Origin: an uncultured Roseovarius sp. | Lineage (GTDB): Bacteria > Pseudomonadota > Alphaproteobacteria > Rhodobacterales > Rhodobacteraceae | Reading direction: 5' to 3' | NCBI GenBank assembly: GCA_947499555.1 | Contig: CANMOU010000002.1 | Coordinates: forward strand, 321,001-385,000 | Length of the DNA stretch: 64,000 bases | Shown: positions 10,027-17,761 of the stretch, piece by piece | Position numbering within the stretch: position 1 is the first letter of the stretch | How the letters are laid out: the number at the start of each line of letters is the position of its first letter | Position numbers and translations under genes: made by a program | Notes under the pieces: generated by a model | Told to the model about the DNA's origin: nothing | What the model saw: only the letters and a program-made list of their open reading frames with translations | Database searches by the model: none

Positions 10027-10072
10027 GCAAGAAAATTGGAATTTTCTTGCCAAATTTCTTCCAAGAAATTTG
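10027..10072. repeat. tandem pair of AT-rich hairpins
   Basis: GCAAGAAAAT-tgga-ATTTTCTTGC (10027-10050) directly followed by CAAATTTCTT-cc-AAGAAATTTG (10051-10072). They occupy most of the gap between the MttB-family gene and the dehydrogenase in one operon. Possible roles are an RNA-processing or stability element, an attenuator, or a REP-like doublet. Confidence 0.65.
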
Positions 10073-10087
10073 CCCCACCCTTGCACA

Positions 10088-11617
10088 TCAGAAATACGCC
10101 GCCTCACCGATCTGCTCTTTGGTCTTGGCAACGTATGCCCGCAGTTCTTCATCCACCGCCGGATCCAGCCCTGGGTCATCGTAGGCCTCCAGATGTTCTT
10201 TCCAAAGCGCATTGGCGCGCTGACTGGCATCCAATTCCCCGGCTGCCACCCATTGCTCAAATGAGTTGTTGTCCGCCGTTTCTGGCCGGAAGAGAGCGGT
10301 CAGGAAGTTCGCTTGTGTGTGTTCAGACCCCAGAAAATGCTGTCCCGGCCCGGTTGCCGCGATTGCATCCATCGCCTGGGCGTTCTCACTCAGGTCAATG
10401 CCTTCGAAGAACCGCATCATTTTCCCACACAGATCGGCGTCGAGCATGGTCTTTTCAAAACCCGTCACCAACCCACCCTCGAGCCATCCCGTGGCATGAT
10501 TGATCAGGTTTGCACCAGCAAACATCGACATCATCAGACCCCAGGTCGCCTCTTGTTGGCTCTGGGCATCAGGCAATTTCGACGCGCTCAACGTGCCAAC
10601 CGTGTGAAGTGGGACCCCCAGCCGTCGCGCCAGTTGTCCCGCCGCCAACACCAGCTGCCCCGCCTCCGGCGTGCCAAAGGTCGGCGCGCCTGATTGCATG
10701 GACATGGTCGACGCAAAGGACCCCATGAGACAGGGCGCGCCGGGGTTGATCAACTGCACCAGTGCCAGCCCCGCCATCGCCTCGGCCAGCACCTGCGCCA
10801 GCGTGCCCGCCACGGTGCAAGGGCTCATCGCGCCAGTCAGCACCCAGGGCGTGCAGGCCACCGGTTGACCGGCACGGGCATAGGTCTTCAACGCGCCCGA
10901 CATATTTGCATCCATCACCAACGGCGCATTGGTGTTGGAAACGCAATAGAGCACCGGCTCTGCCTCCATCCGCTCTGCAAACACGATCCGCGCCAAGTCA
11001 ATCGCATGGCCCGCCCTCTCGGCCCCGATAAAAGCCCCCATGAAGGGCCGGTCGGACCAGCGGATATGGGCGTAGAGCATATCGAGATGCCGTGTACTGG
11101 CCGGCAGATCGACCGGCTCACAGACCACACCACCCGAATGATGCAGCCAAGGGATCGTCTGGTGCAGCTTCACCAGTGTGACAAAGTCCTCATAGCTCGC
11201 ATAGCGCCGCCCGCGATCCAGATCATGCACAAAAGGCGGCCCCCAGGACGGGCAGAGCACCGTCGCATTGCCCCCCATTCGAACAGAGTTGCCGGGATTG
11301 CGCGCCTGCTGGTGAAACGTCGCCGGGGCCGTGGCCTGAATCGTCTTGCGGCAGAACCCCGGCTCGAACCTGACACGGGTTTCATCGACATCACATCCCG
11401 CCTCGCGAAAGAGCGTCAGTATCTCCGGATCGTCATGAAATTCCATGCCCGTCTCGGCCAGTATGCGGTCCGCATTGGCCTCAATCAGTTCCAGACCCTC
11501 GTCGCTCAGAACAGGCAAAGGTCCAATGGCGCGTTCCACGTAGGGCGCACGGGGTTGGTCCGCCACCTGCCTTACGCTGCGCTTTCGCTTGCGCCGTGTC
11601 GTCGCCTTGTCTTTCAA
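10088..11617 (-). CDS. MttB-family methyltransferase, non-pyrrolysine
   Basis: A 509-residue member of the trimethylamine methyltransferase (MttB) superfamily, recognised from the long TIM-barrel sequence with LCPSWGPPFVHDLDRGRRYAS-like and GTPEAGQLVLAAGQLARRLGVPL-like segments. The frame contains no internal stop, so it does not use the amber-encoded pyrrolysine of true MttB; such relatives demethylate quaternary amines (MtgB, for example, acts on glycine betaine). The start is TTG at 11617 with GGAGG eight bases upstream; no ATG lies near. The first gene of the operon. No corrinoid-protein gene is visible nearby. Confidence 0.85.
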   Translation of the reverse strand: MKDKATTRRKRKRSVRQVADQPRAPYVERAIGPLPVLSDEGLELIEANADRILAETGMEFHDDPEILTLFREAGCDVDETRVRFEPGFCRKTIQATAPATFHQQARNPGNSVRMGGNATVLCPSWGPPFVHDLDRGRRYASYEDFVTLVKLHQTIPWLHHSGGVVCEPVDLPASTRHLDMLYAHIRWSDRPFMGAFIGAERAGHAIDLARIVFAERMEAEPVLYCVSNTNAPLVMDANMSGALKTYARAGQPVACTPWVLTGAMSPCTVAGTLAQVLAEAMAGLALVQLINPGAPCLMGSFASTMSMQSGAPTFGTPEAGQLVLAAGQLARRLGVPLHTVGTLSASKLPDAQSQQEATWGLMMSMFAGANLINHATGWLEGGLVTGFEKTMLDADLCGKMMRFFEGIDLSENAQAMDAIAATGPGQHFLGSEHTQANFLTALFRPETADNNSFEQWVAAGELDASQRANALWKEHLEAYDDPGLDPAVDEELRAYVAKTKEQIGEAAYF

Positions 11618-11666
11618 GCTGGGTGCCTCCTGCAGTCAACCTGCGCCGGAGGTCACAATCGGTCAA

Positions 11667-11697
11667 TTGACAGCACGCATTATTAGAAATTCTAATA
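11667..11697 (+). promoter_or_regulatory. promoter and operator between the lysR-type gene and the MttB operon
   Basis: TTGACA (11667-11672), then 17 bp, then TTCTAA form a plausible promoter for the LysR gene. Overlapping the -10 is TATTAGAAATTCTAATA (11681-11697), 8-bp arms around one central base. It fits the T-N11-A LysR-family box and could serve autoregulation and control of the divergent MttB operon. Confidence 0.65.
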
Positions 11698-11720
11698 CTC
11701 CTGCAATTTGGAGACTGATC

Positions 11721-12692
11721 ATGCCCGATAAACCTGCTCCTGATACCAATCTGTTCAAGGCAATGGAAATCTTCGTGACTCTGATTGAAACCGGACAAAT
11801 GACAGCAGCCGCACGTCTCGTGGGCATAACCCAATCCGCCGCGTCGCAGCACATCGCCAATCTGGAAAACGCCTATAACACAACGTTGATTGACCGGTCG
11901 TCACGCCCTTTGAAACCGACACAAACTGGCGAGCTGATGTTCCGGCATGCAACCCGGGTGTTGAACGCGGTGGCAGACCTTGCAACCGATTTGCGGCACA
12001 AAGGTCCGCACCCCATCAGCCGCTTGCGCGTGGGGATGCTGGCCTCTATCGCAACCACATTGTCGGTCCCACTGGTGCGCCTGGCCAAAGACCAGTTCGG
12101 AGTGGGGGACATGACCCTGCACGCTGGTCAAAGCGGGGATCACGAAACGCTCTTGCGCACAAAACAGGCGGACATGGTGATCAGCTCAAACCCCTTTTAC
12201 GACATGGACGGACTGGAGCGGCATGCCGTGTTGCAAGAGGCGTTTTTGCTGGTCTTACCCAGCGATTATGCCGGCCCCACAGACCGGCTTGAGGAAATTT
12301 TGGCGCATTTGCCGCTTGTCCGGTTTGCGGACACCACCGGCATTGGCCGCCAAACCGAACAGCATCTGCGCCGTCTAAAACTCAAAGTTCCGCGCGTGAT
12401 TCAGGCGGATCGTTCCAGCATGGTTACTTCATGCGTTGCACAGGGTCTGGGCTTCACACTGTTGACCCCAAGCCTTTTGATTGACGGGTTTGTTGAACAA
12501 ATGCCCCTTCGCATACTACCCTTGCCCGTAGCAGGGCTCTCAAGACGCATCACCGTTGTCGCGCGCGAAAAAGAGCTGGGGCAGTTGCCCATGGAACTCG
12601 CTCGTGCTGCAAAACAAACCATGGTTGACACAATCGAACGGCATATGGGCGAAATTGGCAAGCAAGCCGTCTCGGAGCTTGCCGAGGGCTAG
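11721..12692 (+). CDS. LysR-family transcriptional regulator
   Basis: A 323-residue protein with an N-terminal winged HTH: FVTLIETGQMTAAARLVGITQSAASQHIANLE, residues about 17-48, where the helix reads AAARLVGITQSAASQHI. It is followed by a periplasmic-binding-protein-like effector domain. The ATG at 11721 follows GGAGA; an earlier in-frame start would add 44 residues without homology. Divergent from the MttB/dehydrogenase operon across a 103-bp gap holding a perfect inverted repeat, so it is probably that operon's regulator, with a methylated amine or product as effector (inference). Confidence 0.88.
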   Translation: MPDKPAPDTNLFKAMEIFVTLIETGQMTAAARLVGITQSAASQHIANLENAYNTTLIDRSSRPLKPTQTGELMFRHATRVLNAVADLATDLRHKGPHPISRLRVGMLASIATTLSVPLVRLAKDQFGVGDMTLHAGQSGDHETLLRTKQADMVISSNPFYDMDGLERHAVLQEAFLLVLPSDYAGPTDRLEEILAHLPLVRFADTTGIGRQTEQHLRRLKLKVPRVIQADRSSMVTSCVAQGLGFTLLTPSLLIDGFVEQMPLRILPLPVAGLSRRITVVAREKELGQLPMELARAAKQTMVDTIERHMGEIGKQAVSELAEG

Positions 12693-12701
12693 GTGCAAAA
12701 G

Positions 12702-12729
12702 AAAAACCCGGACGGAGCGCCCGGGATTT
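12702..12729. terminator. bidirectional terminator-like hairpin
   Basis: AAAAACCCGG-(acggagcg)-CCCGGGATTT in the 61-bp gap between the convergent LysR gene and the last F0 gene, with A- and T-rich flanks on both sides. Confidence 0.6.
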
Positions 12730-12753
12730 CTGTTTTCGAAAACGCAAGCCGTC

Positions 12754-13314
12754 TTAGTGCAGTTTCGCTTCCACCTCTGAAATCGCATCATCAATCAGCG
12801 ATTTGCCCGCAGTGGCGGTCATGTTCGTGGCGACAACATCCTTGGCCACCGCAATGGCAACCGAAACCGCCTGGTCACGCACATCCTTAACGGCGCTGGT
12901 CTCGGCCGAGGCGATCTGATCTTCTGCGGCTCTCACACGACGCGCGATTGAGACCTCGAGGTCTTTCTTGGCTTGCTCTGCGGCTTCTGCCGCTTCCGCC
13001 TTGGCATGCGCGACAATACGGTCCGCCTGCTCCTGCACTTCCTTTTGCTTGCGCTCATAGCTGGCCAGCAATGTCTGCGCCTCTTCTCGCAGCGCGCGGG
13101 CCTCATCCAACTCGGCCTTGATACCTTCGGCGCGCTTGTCGAGCATACCGCCAAGCAGGCTCGGAACCTTCAGATAGAGCAGAACGGCGAAGAACAGCAG
13201 GAAGGAAATGAGCACAACAAAGTTGGTGTTGCTCAACGAAAAGAACGGCCCCTTGGCAGCCAATGCAGGAGTCGCCGCGCTGATCGCTATAACCGTGGCA
13301 ATCATCTGTTTCAT
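12754..13314 (-). CDS. atpF: F0F1 ATP synthase subunit b
   Basis: A 186-residue stalk subunit. It has an N-terminal stretch resembling a signal peptide ([12 protein letters not shown]), one membrane helix around residues 30-50 ([17 protein letters not shown]), then a long charged helix rich in Ala, Glu, Lys and Arg that forms the peripheral stalk. Last gene of the F0 operon, five bases after the b' gene. The presence of both b and b' is typical of photosynthetic-type and Rhodobacteraceae enzymes. Confidence 0.93.
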   Translation of the reverse strand: MKQMIATVIAISAATPALAAKGPFFSLSNTNFVVLISFLLFFAVLLYLKVPSLLGGMLDKRAEGIKAELDEARALREEAQTLLASYERKQKEVQEQADRIVAHAKAEAAEAAEQAKKDLEVSIARRVRAAEDQIASAETSAVKDVRDQAVSVAIAVAKDVVATNMTATAGKSLIDDAISEVEAKLH

Positions 13315-13319
13315 AGTGA

Positions 13320-13874
13320 TTACCCTTTCAACTTTGCAGTCACAGCCGAGGTGATCGAACGCGCGTCAGCTTTGACCCCCATTGCAGAGACAAGCTCTTT
13401 TGCCGTCTCCTTGGCCACGTCTTTTACGCTTTCCAGCGCATTGGCCCGGATCTCGGCAATCGCCTTCTCACCTTCTGCCGCTTTCGCAGCAATCTCGGCG
13501 TCGGCCTTCGCCGTTGCTTCGTCAAGCTCTGCCCGGATCTCGGCCTTGGTTTCGGCAATGATGTTTTGCGCTTCTGCGCGTGCATCCGCCAAAGCCTTGT
13601 TATAGGCGTCTTCGGCCTCCTGCGCCTTGACCTTGAAATCTTCGGCAGCGGCCAGATCGTTTGTGATCGCCCCCTGGCGCTCGCCCAGAATGGCCTGGAT
13701 CCGCGGCAGTGCGATGCGCGACAGGATGAAATAGATGACTACGAGTGTGACGACCAACCAGAAGACTTGGTTGCCCATCCACTCGCCGCAGAGCTGCGGC
13801 ATGCCAATGGCTCCGCCACCTGCGTCGACACAGGCGCTCGCCGTTGCGGCTGCATCATGCGTTTCGCTTGCCAT
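13320..13874 (-). CDS. atpX: F0F1 ATP synthase subunit b'
   Basis: A 184-residue second stalk subunit. A short N-terminal extension with two Cys precedes the membrane helix [21 protein letters not shown], followed by a long coiled-coil arm. The ATG at 13874 is chosen because AAGGAGG lies ten bases upstream; an in-frame start 11 codons earlier has no such site. It lies between atpE and atpF, the usual b' position in Rhodobacter relatives. Sometimes named atpG or atpF2. Confidence 0.9.
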   Translation of the reverse strand: MASETHDAAATASACVDAGGGAIGMPQLCGEWMGNQVFWLVVTLVVIYFILSRIALPRIQAILGERQGAITNDLAAAEDFKVKAQEAEDAYNKALADARAEAQNIIAETKAEIRAELDEATAKADAEIAAKAAEGEKAIAEIRANALESVKDVAKETAKELVSAMGVKADARSITSAVTAKLKG

Positions 13875-13962
13875 GTTGCGTCCTCCTTGGGGAACTTCCG
13901 TTTGCATAAGGGTGAAAGGCTTGGCCTTTCACCCCCGCGTAAGGATCAGGTTCCGTCAGGGG

Positions 13963-14199
13963 TTAGACAGCGAACATCAGCAGAAGTGCGACGAGGAACG
14001 AGAAGATCCCCAGCGCTTCCGAGAACGCGATACCGATGAACATGGTTGCTGTCTGGCCACCGGCCGCTGAAGGGTTGCGCAGGGCGCCCGACAGGAAGTT
14101 ACCAACAACGTGGCCCACACCAACAGCAGCACCGCCCATGCCTGTACAGGCCAGGCCAGCACCGATGTATGCACCCATTTGTACGACGTCACCTTCCAT
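13963..14199 (-). CDS. atpE: F0F1 ATP synthase subunit c
   Basis: A 78-residue proteolipid of two membrane helices joined by the polar loop RNPSAAGG. The first helix is glycine-rich ([21 protein letters not shown]). The second carries the proton-binding carboxylate, Glu in [13 protein letters not shown] at about residue 61. It forms the rotating c-ring. Located between atpB and the b' gene in the F0 operon. Confidence 0.97.
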   Translation of the reverse strand: MEGDVVQMGAYIGAGLACTGMGGAAVGVGHVVGNFLSGALRNPSAAGGQTATMFIGIAFSEALGIFSFLVALLLMFAV

Positions 14200-14287
14200 T
14201 TGATTTCTCCTTACGATGGAATGTCAGTTGTCTTTCTTGCGGATCGCTCCGCGCTTTTCGTAGGGCGCGTGGTCACACGCACCGTAA

Positions 14288-15067
14288 TTAGTGATGAGGA
14301 TGAAGCGCATCCTTGAGGTAAACGCAGGTCAGGATCGTGAAGACATAGGCCTGAATGAAGCTCACCAGCACCTCAAGCGCGTAAATCGCCGTGATCGCGA
14401 TGATCGACAAGGGCGTGACCAAAACACCGATCCAGCCAATCAGGATCATTGGCGCAAAGGCCGCGAAGACTTTGATCACCGCGTGACCGGCCATCATGTT
14501 GCCCGCCAGACGAATGGAGTGGCTCACCGGGCGCACGAAATACGAAATGACTTCAATCAGCGCCAGGATGGGTCGCAACGCCAGCGGTGCCGAGCTGATC
14601 CAGAACACGCCCAGGAAACCTGCTCCGTTTTTGACAAAGCCCAGAATGGTCACCGCCAAGAACACCGCCATCGCCATCACGGCAGTCACCGCGATATGGC
14701 TGGTGGTTGTGAAAGACCCCGGAATAAGCCCCAGGAAGTTCGAGAAGACGATGAACATGAAGAGCGTCATGATATAGGGGAAGTACGGCAGCGCGTCTTT
14801 CCCGGCGACGTCTTCAACCATCTTGCGGATAAATCCGTAAGCCAGTTCCGCAATCGACTGGATGCGGCTTGGGATCACCGACCGGCCCGAAGTGCCCAGA
14901 ACCATCAAAGCAAAGATCGCCAGAACCGCAAGCGCCATCCACAGCGTGACGTTGGTTACCGTGAAGAGACCCACCGGCCCGTCGCCCGCAAGAGGTTTGA
15001 CGATGAATTGGTCCATCGGGTGGAACACAAGTTCTTTGGAACCCTCTGCTTTTGCTTCACTCGCCAT
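14288..15067 (-). CDS. atpB: F0F1 ATP synthase subunit a
   Basis: A 259-residue membrane subunit forming the proton half-channels against the c-ring. It carries the conserved [12 protein letters not shown] segment with the essential Arg, and about six membrane segments. The ATG at 15067 follows AAAAGGACGCAGA and is favoured over a GTG six codons upstream. The N-terminus overlaps the end of the preceding atpI-like gene by 11 bases, so expression is coupled. Confidence 0.96.
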   Translation of the reverse strand: MASEAKAEGSKELVFHPMDQFIVKPLAGDGPVGLFTVTNVTLWMALAVLAIFALMVLGTSGRSVIPSRIQSIAELAYGFIRKMVEDVAGKDALPYFPYIMTLFMFIVFSNFLGLIPGSFTTTSHIAVTAVMAMAVFLAVTILGFVKNGAGFLGVFWISSAPLALRPILALIEVISYFVRPVSHSIRLAGNMMAGHAVIKVFAAFAPMILIGWIGVLVTPLSIIAITAIYALEVLVSFIQAYVFTILTCVYLKDALHPHH

Positions 15068-15449
15068 TCTGCGTCCTTTTCTCACCGCCCCGTCGGGCCG
15101 CTTCGGTCTCTGACGTTTCCGCCATCATGTGTTTCTGCTGGATCTCATTGGCGCTCCGCATCATCGTCTTGATACCGGCCGCCAGGCCCAGCAAAGTAAA
15201 CAGGATCAGGAAGATGGGCAGCGTCCCGAGGACGTAATCGAGCCCGTATCCCAACCCAAAACCGATCCCCAGACCGGCCACAAGTTCGATCACCATCCGC
15301 CAGGCCAGCTGTGCCTGAGAGTAATGGTTGTCCATATGAGGCGCGGGCGCATCCTTTTCTTTCAGTGCGTTGATCCTGTCTTCAAGCTGCGCAAGCCGCT
15401 TGTTTCGGTCAGGATCATCCACGTTTTCCCCTCCGGAACCGTTGTGCAT
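15057..15449 (-). CDS. atpI: AtpZ/AtpI-family F0 assembly protein
   Basis: A 130-residue first gene of the F0 operon. The N-terminus is hydrophilic ([14 protein letters not shown]). Two membrane helices follow: [23 protein letters not shown]-type and [17 protein letters not shown], then a charged tail. Members of this family help insert or assemble the c-ring or conduct Mg2+. The promoter should lie in 15450-15650. Confidence 0.88.
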   Translation of the reverse strand: MHNGSGGENVDDPDRNKRLAQLEDRINALKEKDAPAPHMDNHYSQAQLAWRMVIELVAGLGIGFGLGYGLDYVLGTLPIFLILFTLLGLAAGIKTMMRSANEIQQKHMMAETSETEAARRGGEKRTQNGE

Positions 15450-15576
15450 GTGCTATGCGGCAGACAGGCCCGAGTCAAGCGCGGCCAAAGCGAACTTAAC
15501 CATATGATAAATATCAGTTAAATTTGAGCGCGCGCCGGCGTCGCAGGCCAGTTTCCGCAGGATTTCACTGGATTCT

Positions 15577-15602
15577 GATATTCAACCAATCGGTTGATAT
15601 TC
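15577..15602. promoter_or_regulatory. inverted repeat upstream of the F0 operon
   Basis: GATATTCAACC-AATC-GGTTGATATTC, with inner arms CAACC/GGTTG and near-matching outer bases. It lies about 130 bp before the atpI start in a 202-bp intergenic region that also holds a dispersed repeat copy. It has the form of a dimeric regulator site; the regulator is unknown. Confidence 0.4.
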
Positions 15603-15615
15603 CGAAACACCTTTG

Positions 15616-15639
15616 GCTTCTTTCTTGTCACAAATACCC
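15616..15639. repeat. copy 2 of the recurring intergenic motif
   Basis: GCTTCTTTCTTGTC followed by ACAAATACCC, downstream of the deacylase gene and upstream of the F0 operon. Same word as at 1399 and 19283. Confidence 0.6.
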
Positions 15640-15651
15640 AAATCCAACGCC

Positions 15652-16221
15652 TCACAGCTCAAGCCAGGTCACGTCAACGCCCCACCCCGCCAGCACCGCC
15701 AACAGGTCAGCAGGCCGGATGGCCACCGTGCGATCGTTGACCAAAGGGTGGACATGGACCCAATCCGTCGCCTCCAGCGCACGGTCCATGTAAAGCGAAA
15801 CGCCGGTCTTTGATCCGGTCACCATAGCCAGCGGGCTGACGGCGCCGGGCCGGATGCCCAGATGCTCCATCAACCGATCCGCCGACCCGAAGGAAAGCCG
15901 CGCCACGCCCATACTGTCGCCGAGCGCCTTGAGATCCACGACGCGATCCTGCTCGAGCACCACCAGATGGTTTCGCTTCTTGCCGTCGCGCAGGTAGAAA
16001 TTCTTTATATTAAGCCGCCCCGTGCCACTGGGCATGACCGATCCCTGCACGGTTTTGGCATCCTCCACGGTGCGCAGCGGGATATGCTCAAAATATTCGA
16101 AATTTACGCCCGCCGCGCGCAACCGCTCTAGCAGCGCATCGGATGTCACCGGCAAGGTTTTTTGAAATGTGGAAGAAGCGTCAACCAAACTTCCAGCCTC
16201 CCGAACCAACACCGGGATCAT
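15652..16221 (-). CDS. YbaK/ProX-family aminoacyl-tRNA deacylase
   Basis: A 189-residue editing protein of the YbaK/ProX type that hydrolyses mischarged tRNA such as Ala-tRNA(Pro). Family features: an early YFEHIPLRTVEDAK segment, IKNFYLRDGKKRNHLVVLEQDR, then RLSFGSADRLMEHLGIRPGAVSPLA and a final HPLVNDRTVAI. The ATG overlaps the upstream stop (ATGA), but the first 22 or so residues go beyond the usual family start, so a shorter protein from an internal TTG (LPVTSDALLERL) is possible. Confidence 0.85.
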   Translation of the reverse strand: MIPVLVREAGSLVDASSTFQKTLPVTSDALLERLRAAGVNFEYFEHIPLRTVEDAKTVQGSVMPSGTGRLNIKNFYLRDGKKRNHLVVLEQDRVVDLKALGDSMGVARLSFGSADRLMEHLGIRPGAVSPLAMVTGSKTGVSLYMDRALEATDWVHVHPLVNDRTVAIRPADLLAVLAGWGVDVTWLEL

Positions 16222-17504
16222 TCCTCCGGCGCATCCTTCTTGAAGATCGATTTCAGCCTGTCAATGGTGCCGGGCTTTTCATCTTCGACAATCTCTTCGG
16301 CTGTCTCCTGCGCCTCATCACTGGCCACGCCACCCCGCACAATTCCCGTGAGCAGTTTTTGCCAGAAGTGATCCAGATCGCCTTCCCTCAGCGCGGTCAT
16401 ATCCTCCGGGTCAAGTTCCAGCTGATAATGAAAATCCACATCACCACCGAACCGATTGACATAGGCGCTCAGACCTTTTGCCATCACACGCTCCACAGCC
16501 CCGATATCCGAGGGTACGGATGTTTTCATATCCGCAGCGGCAATCCGCCAATCCATATCCACAAAATTCTCCGACAGGCTCCATTTGTCGGAGACCGCCA
16601 CCGTCAGACGGCCTGCCTCGACCCAGGTTAGCGGCGCTTTGGGCAAGACACGCTTGAGCTGTGCCGCGTCCACATCCTCGAACACCCAGCGCGTCTCGCG
16701 CCCGTTATCGGTAATCTCTCGGGTTTCGACGATCAGCAATTGCCGGGCAATCTCGGCCTTCATGTTTGACCGGAATAGCAGGTCAAAAACCGCAAGGCTG
16801 CTACGGAAGGGGGCAATCTCTGCACGGTCGATGACCACACTAAAGGGTGCGTCTTCGCGCGGCCGGATTTCTATATCGACATTAGCAATGGCAAACAGAT
16901 CTGCCCGAAAAGGCCGTCTTGGCTTCGGCAGACCCTTCTTTTCCTCATTCGGCAAAGGCGGTGTGATGATGCCGGTCATCCCGTCCACCTGACCCAAAAC
17001 TAGCGTGGGCGGTCCCGAGATCAGGCTCCACAAAGACACATCTGCCTCAGCTCGAGCGACCTGAAGATCAAAAGCCAATCCGGTCTCATGGCTGCGCGAC
17101 ATTTCGAGGCCTTCCAGCACCACATGCCCGCCCAGAAGTGAACCGCTGGCACCGGCATATGTCACTGTCATGCCGGCCTTCTCGCTGGCTACGTCCATCA
17201 CATGGCGCAGGATGGGTTGGAAAAAGACGAAAGACGCGACAATCCCCAAGGCACCAACCCCGGCACAGATTGCGGCGGTCCAATGCACAACTTTACGCGG
17301 GACAAGCGGCTTGCGCGGCTGAGCAGGCTGACCCGTGGCCTCTGCCCGTCTTTTTCGTCGCACCTCGACATATTCAGCGAACACACCGCCAAAGAGCAGC
17401 AAGATGAACTCGATGATCGCCCCAATCAGAGCACCTATCACCGCAAAGACCGGCGCAAGACAGGCAATAATGATCTCCGCAAAGATGAGAACGAGTGCTT
17501 CCAT
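16218..17504 (-). CDS. unknown two-helix membrane protein, AsmA-like outline
   Basis: A 428-residue protein of no assigned family. A long hydrophobic N-terminus (IFAEIIIACLAPVFAVIGALIGAII and beyond) is followed by a basic linker (RRKRRAEATGQ), a second helix near residues 76-95, and then a large periplasmic region of alternating strands with phrases such as LLGGHVVLEGLEMSRS and FAIANVDIEIRPRE. That pattern recalls AsmA/DUF748-type bridge proteins, a guess from pattern only. An acidic stretch precedes the C-terminus. AAGGA precedes the ATG, and it is coupled to the deacylase gene. Confidence 0.6.
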   Translation of the reverse strand: MEALVLIFAEIIIACLAPVFAVIGALIGAIIEFILLLFGGVFAEYVEVRRKRRAEATGQPAQPRKPLVPRKVVHWTAAICAGVGALGIVASFVFFQPILRHVMDVASEKAGMTVTYAGASGSLLGGHVVLEGLEMSRSHETGLAFDLQVARAEADVSLWSLISGPPTLVLGQVDGMTGIITPPLPNEEKKGLPKPRRPFRADLFAIANVDIEIRPREDAPFSVVIDRAEIAPFRSSLAVFDLLFRSNMKAEIARQLLIVETREITDNGRETRWVFEDVDAAQLKRVLPKAPLTWVEAGRLTVAVSDKWSLSENFVDMDWRIAAADMKTSVPSDIGAVERVMAKGLSAYVNRFGGDVDFHYQLELDPEDMTALREGDLDHFWQKLLTGIVRGGVASDEAQETAEEIVEDEKPGTIDRLKSIFKKDAPEE

Positions 17505-17660
17505 ACCAAATGTCCTTGCCCCAACCCTTCGAACCTAGGCCTACGGCTCCCAACTTCACAAGAAACCGGATAGCTTGACTCGCAAGAAATCTGGGCGTAA
17601 TTGCGGCGCAACATCACGGAAGACGTCTGTTCTTCCGGTCCCTTGGCCCTGTGCCGGGAT

Positions 17661-17694
17661 CGCCCCCCACCAGCGAGTTTCGCCCGTGGGGGCG
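17661..17694 (+). promoter_or_regulatory. strong hairpin in the ffh leader
   Basis: CGCCCCCCAC (17661-17670) pairs with GTGGGGGCG (17686-17694), followed by TTTATCGTTT, about 65 bp before the ffh start. No plus-strand gene precedes it, so it is either an attenuator or leader structure for ffh or the end of a short unannotated transcript. Confidence 0.45.
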
Positions 17695-17761
17695 TTTATC
17701 GTTTGAACCGTTGCCCCTATCTTGGGGGTAACATCCCGCAACCGGCGAAGGAGGCCGAGGC

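Noticed and set aside
10088-11617. Pyrrolysine-containing trimethylamine methyltransferase
   Set aside because: The frame has no in-frame TAG and no pyl genes are visible; the same holds for 48254-49795.
14291-15172. Open frame antisense to atpB
   Set aside because: Charge-rich shadow of a membrane protein gene.
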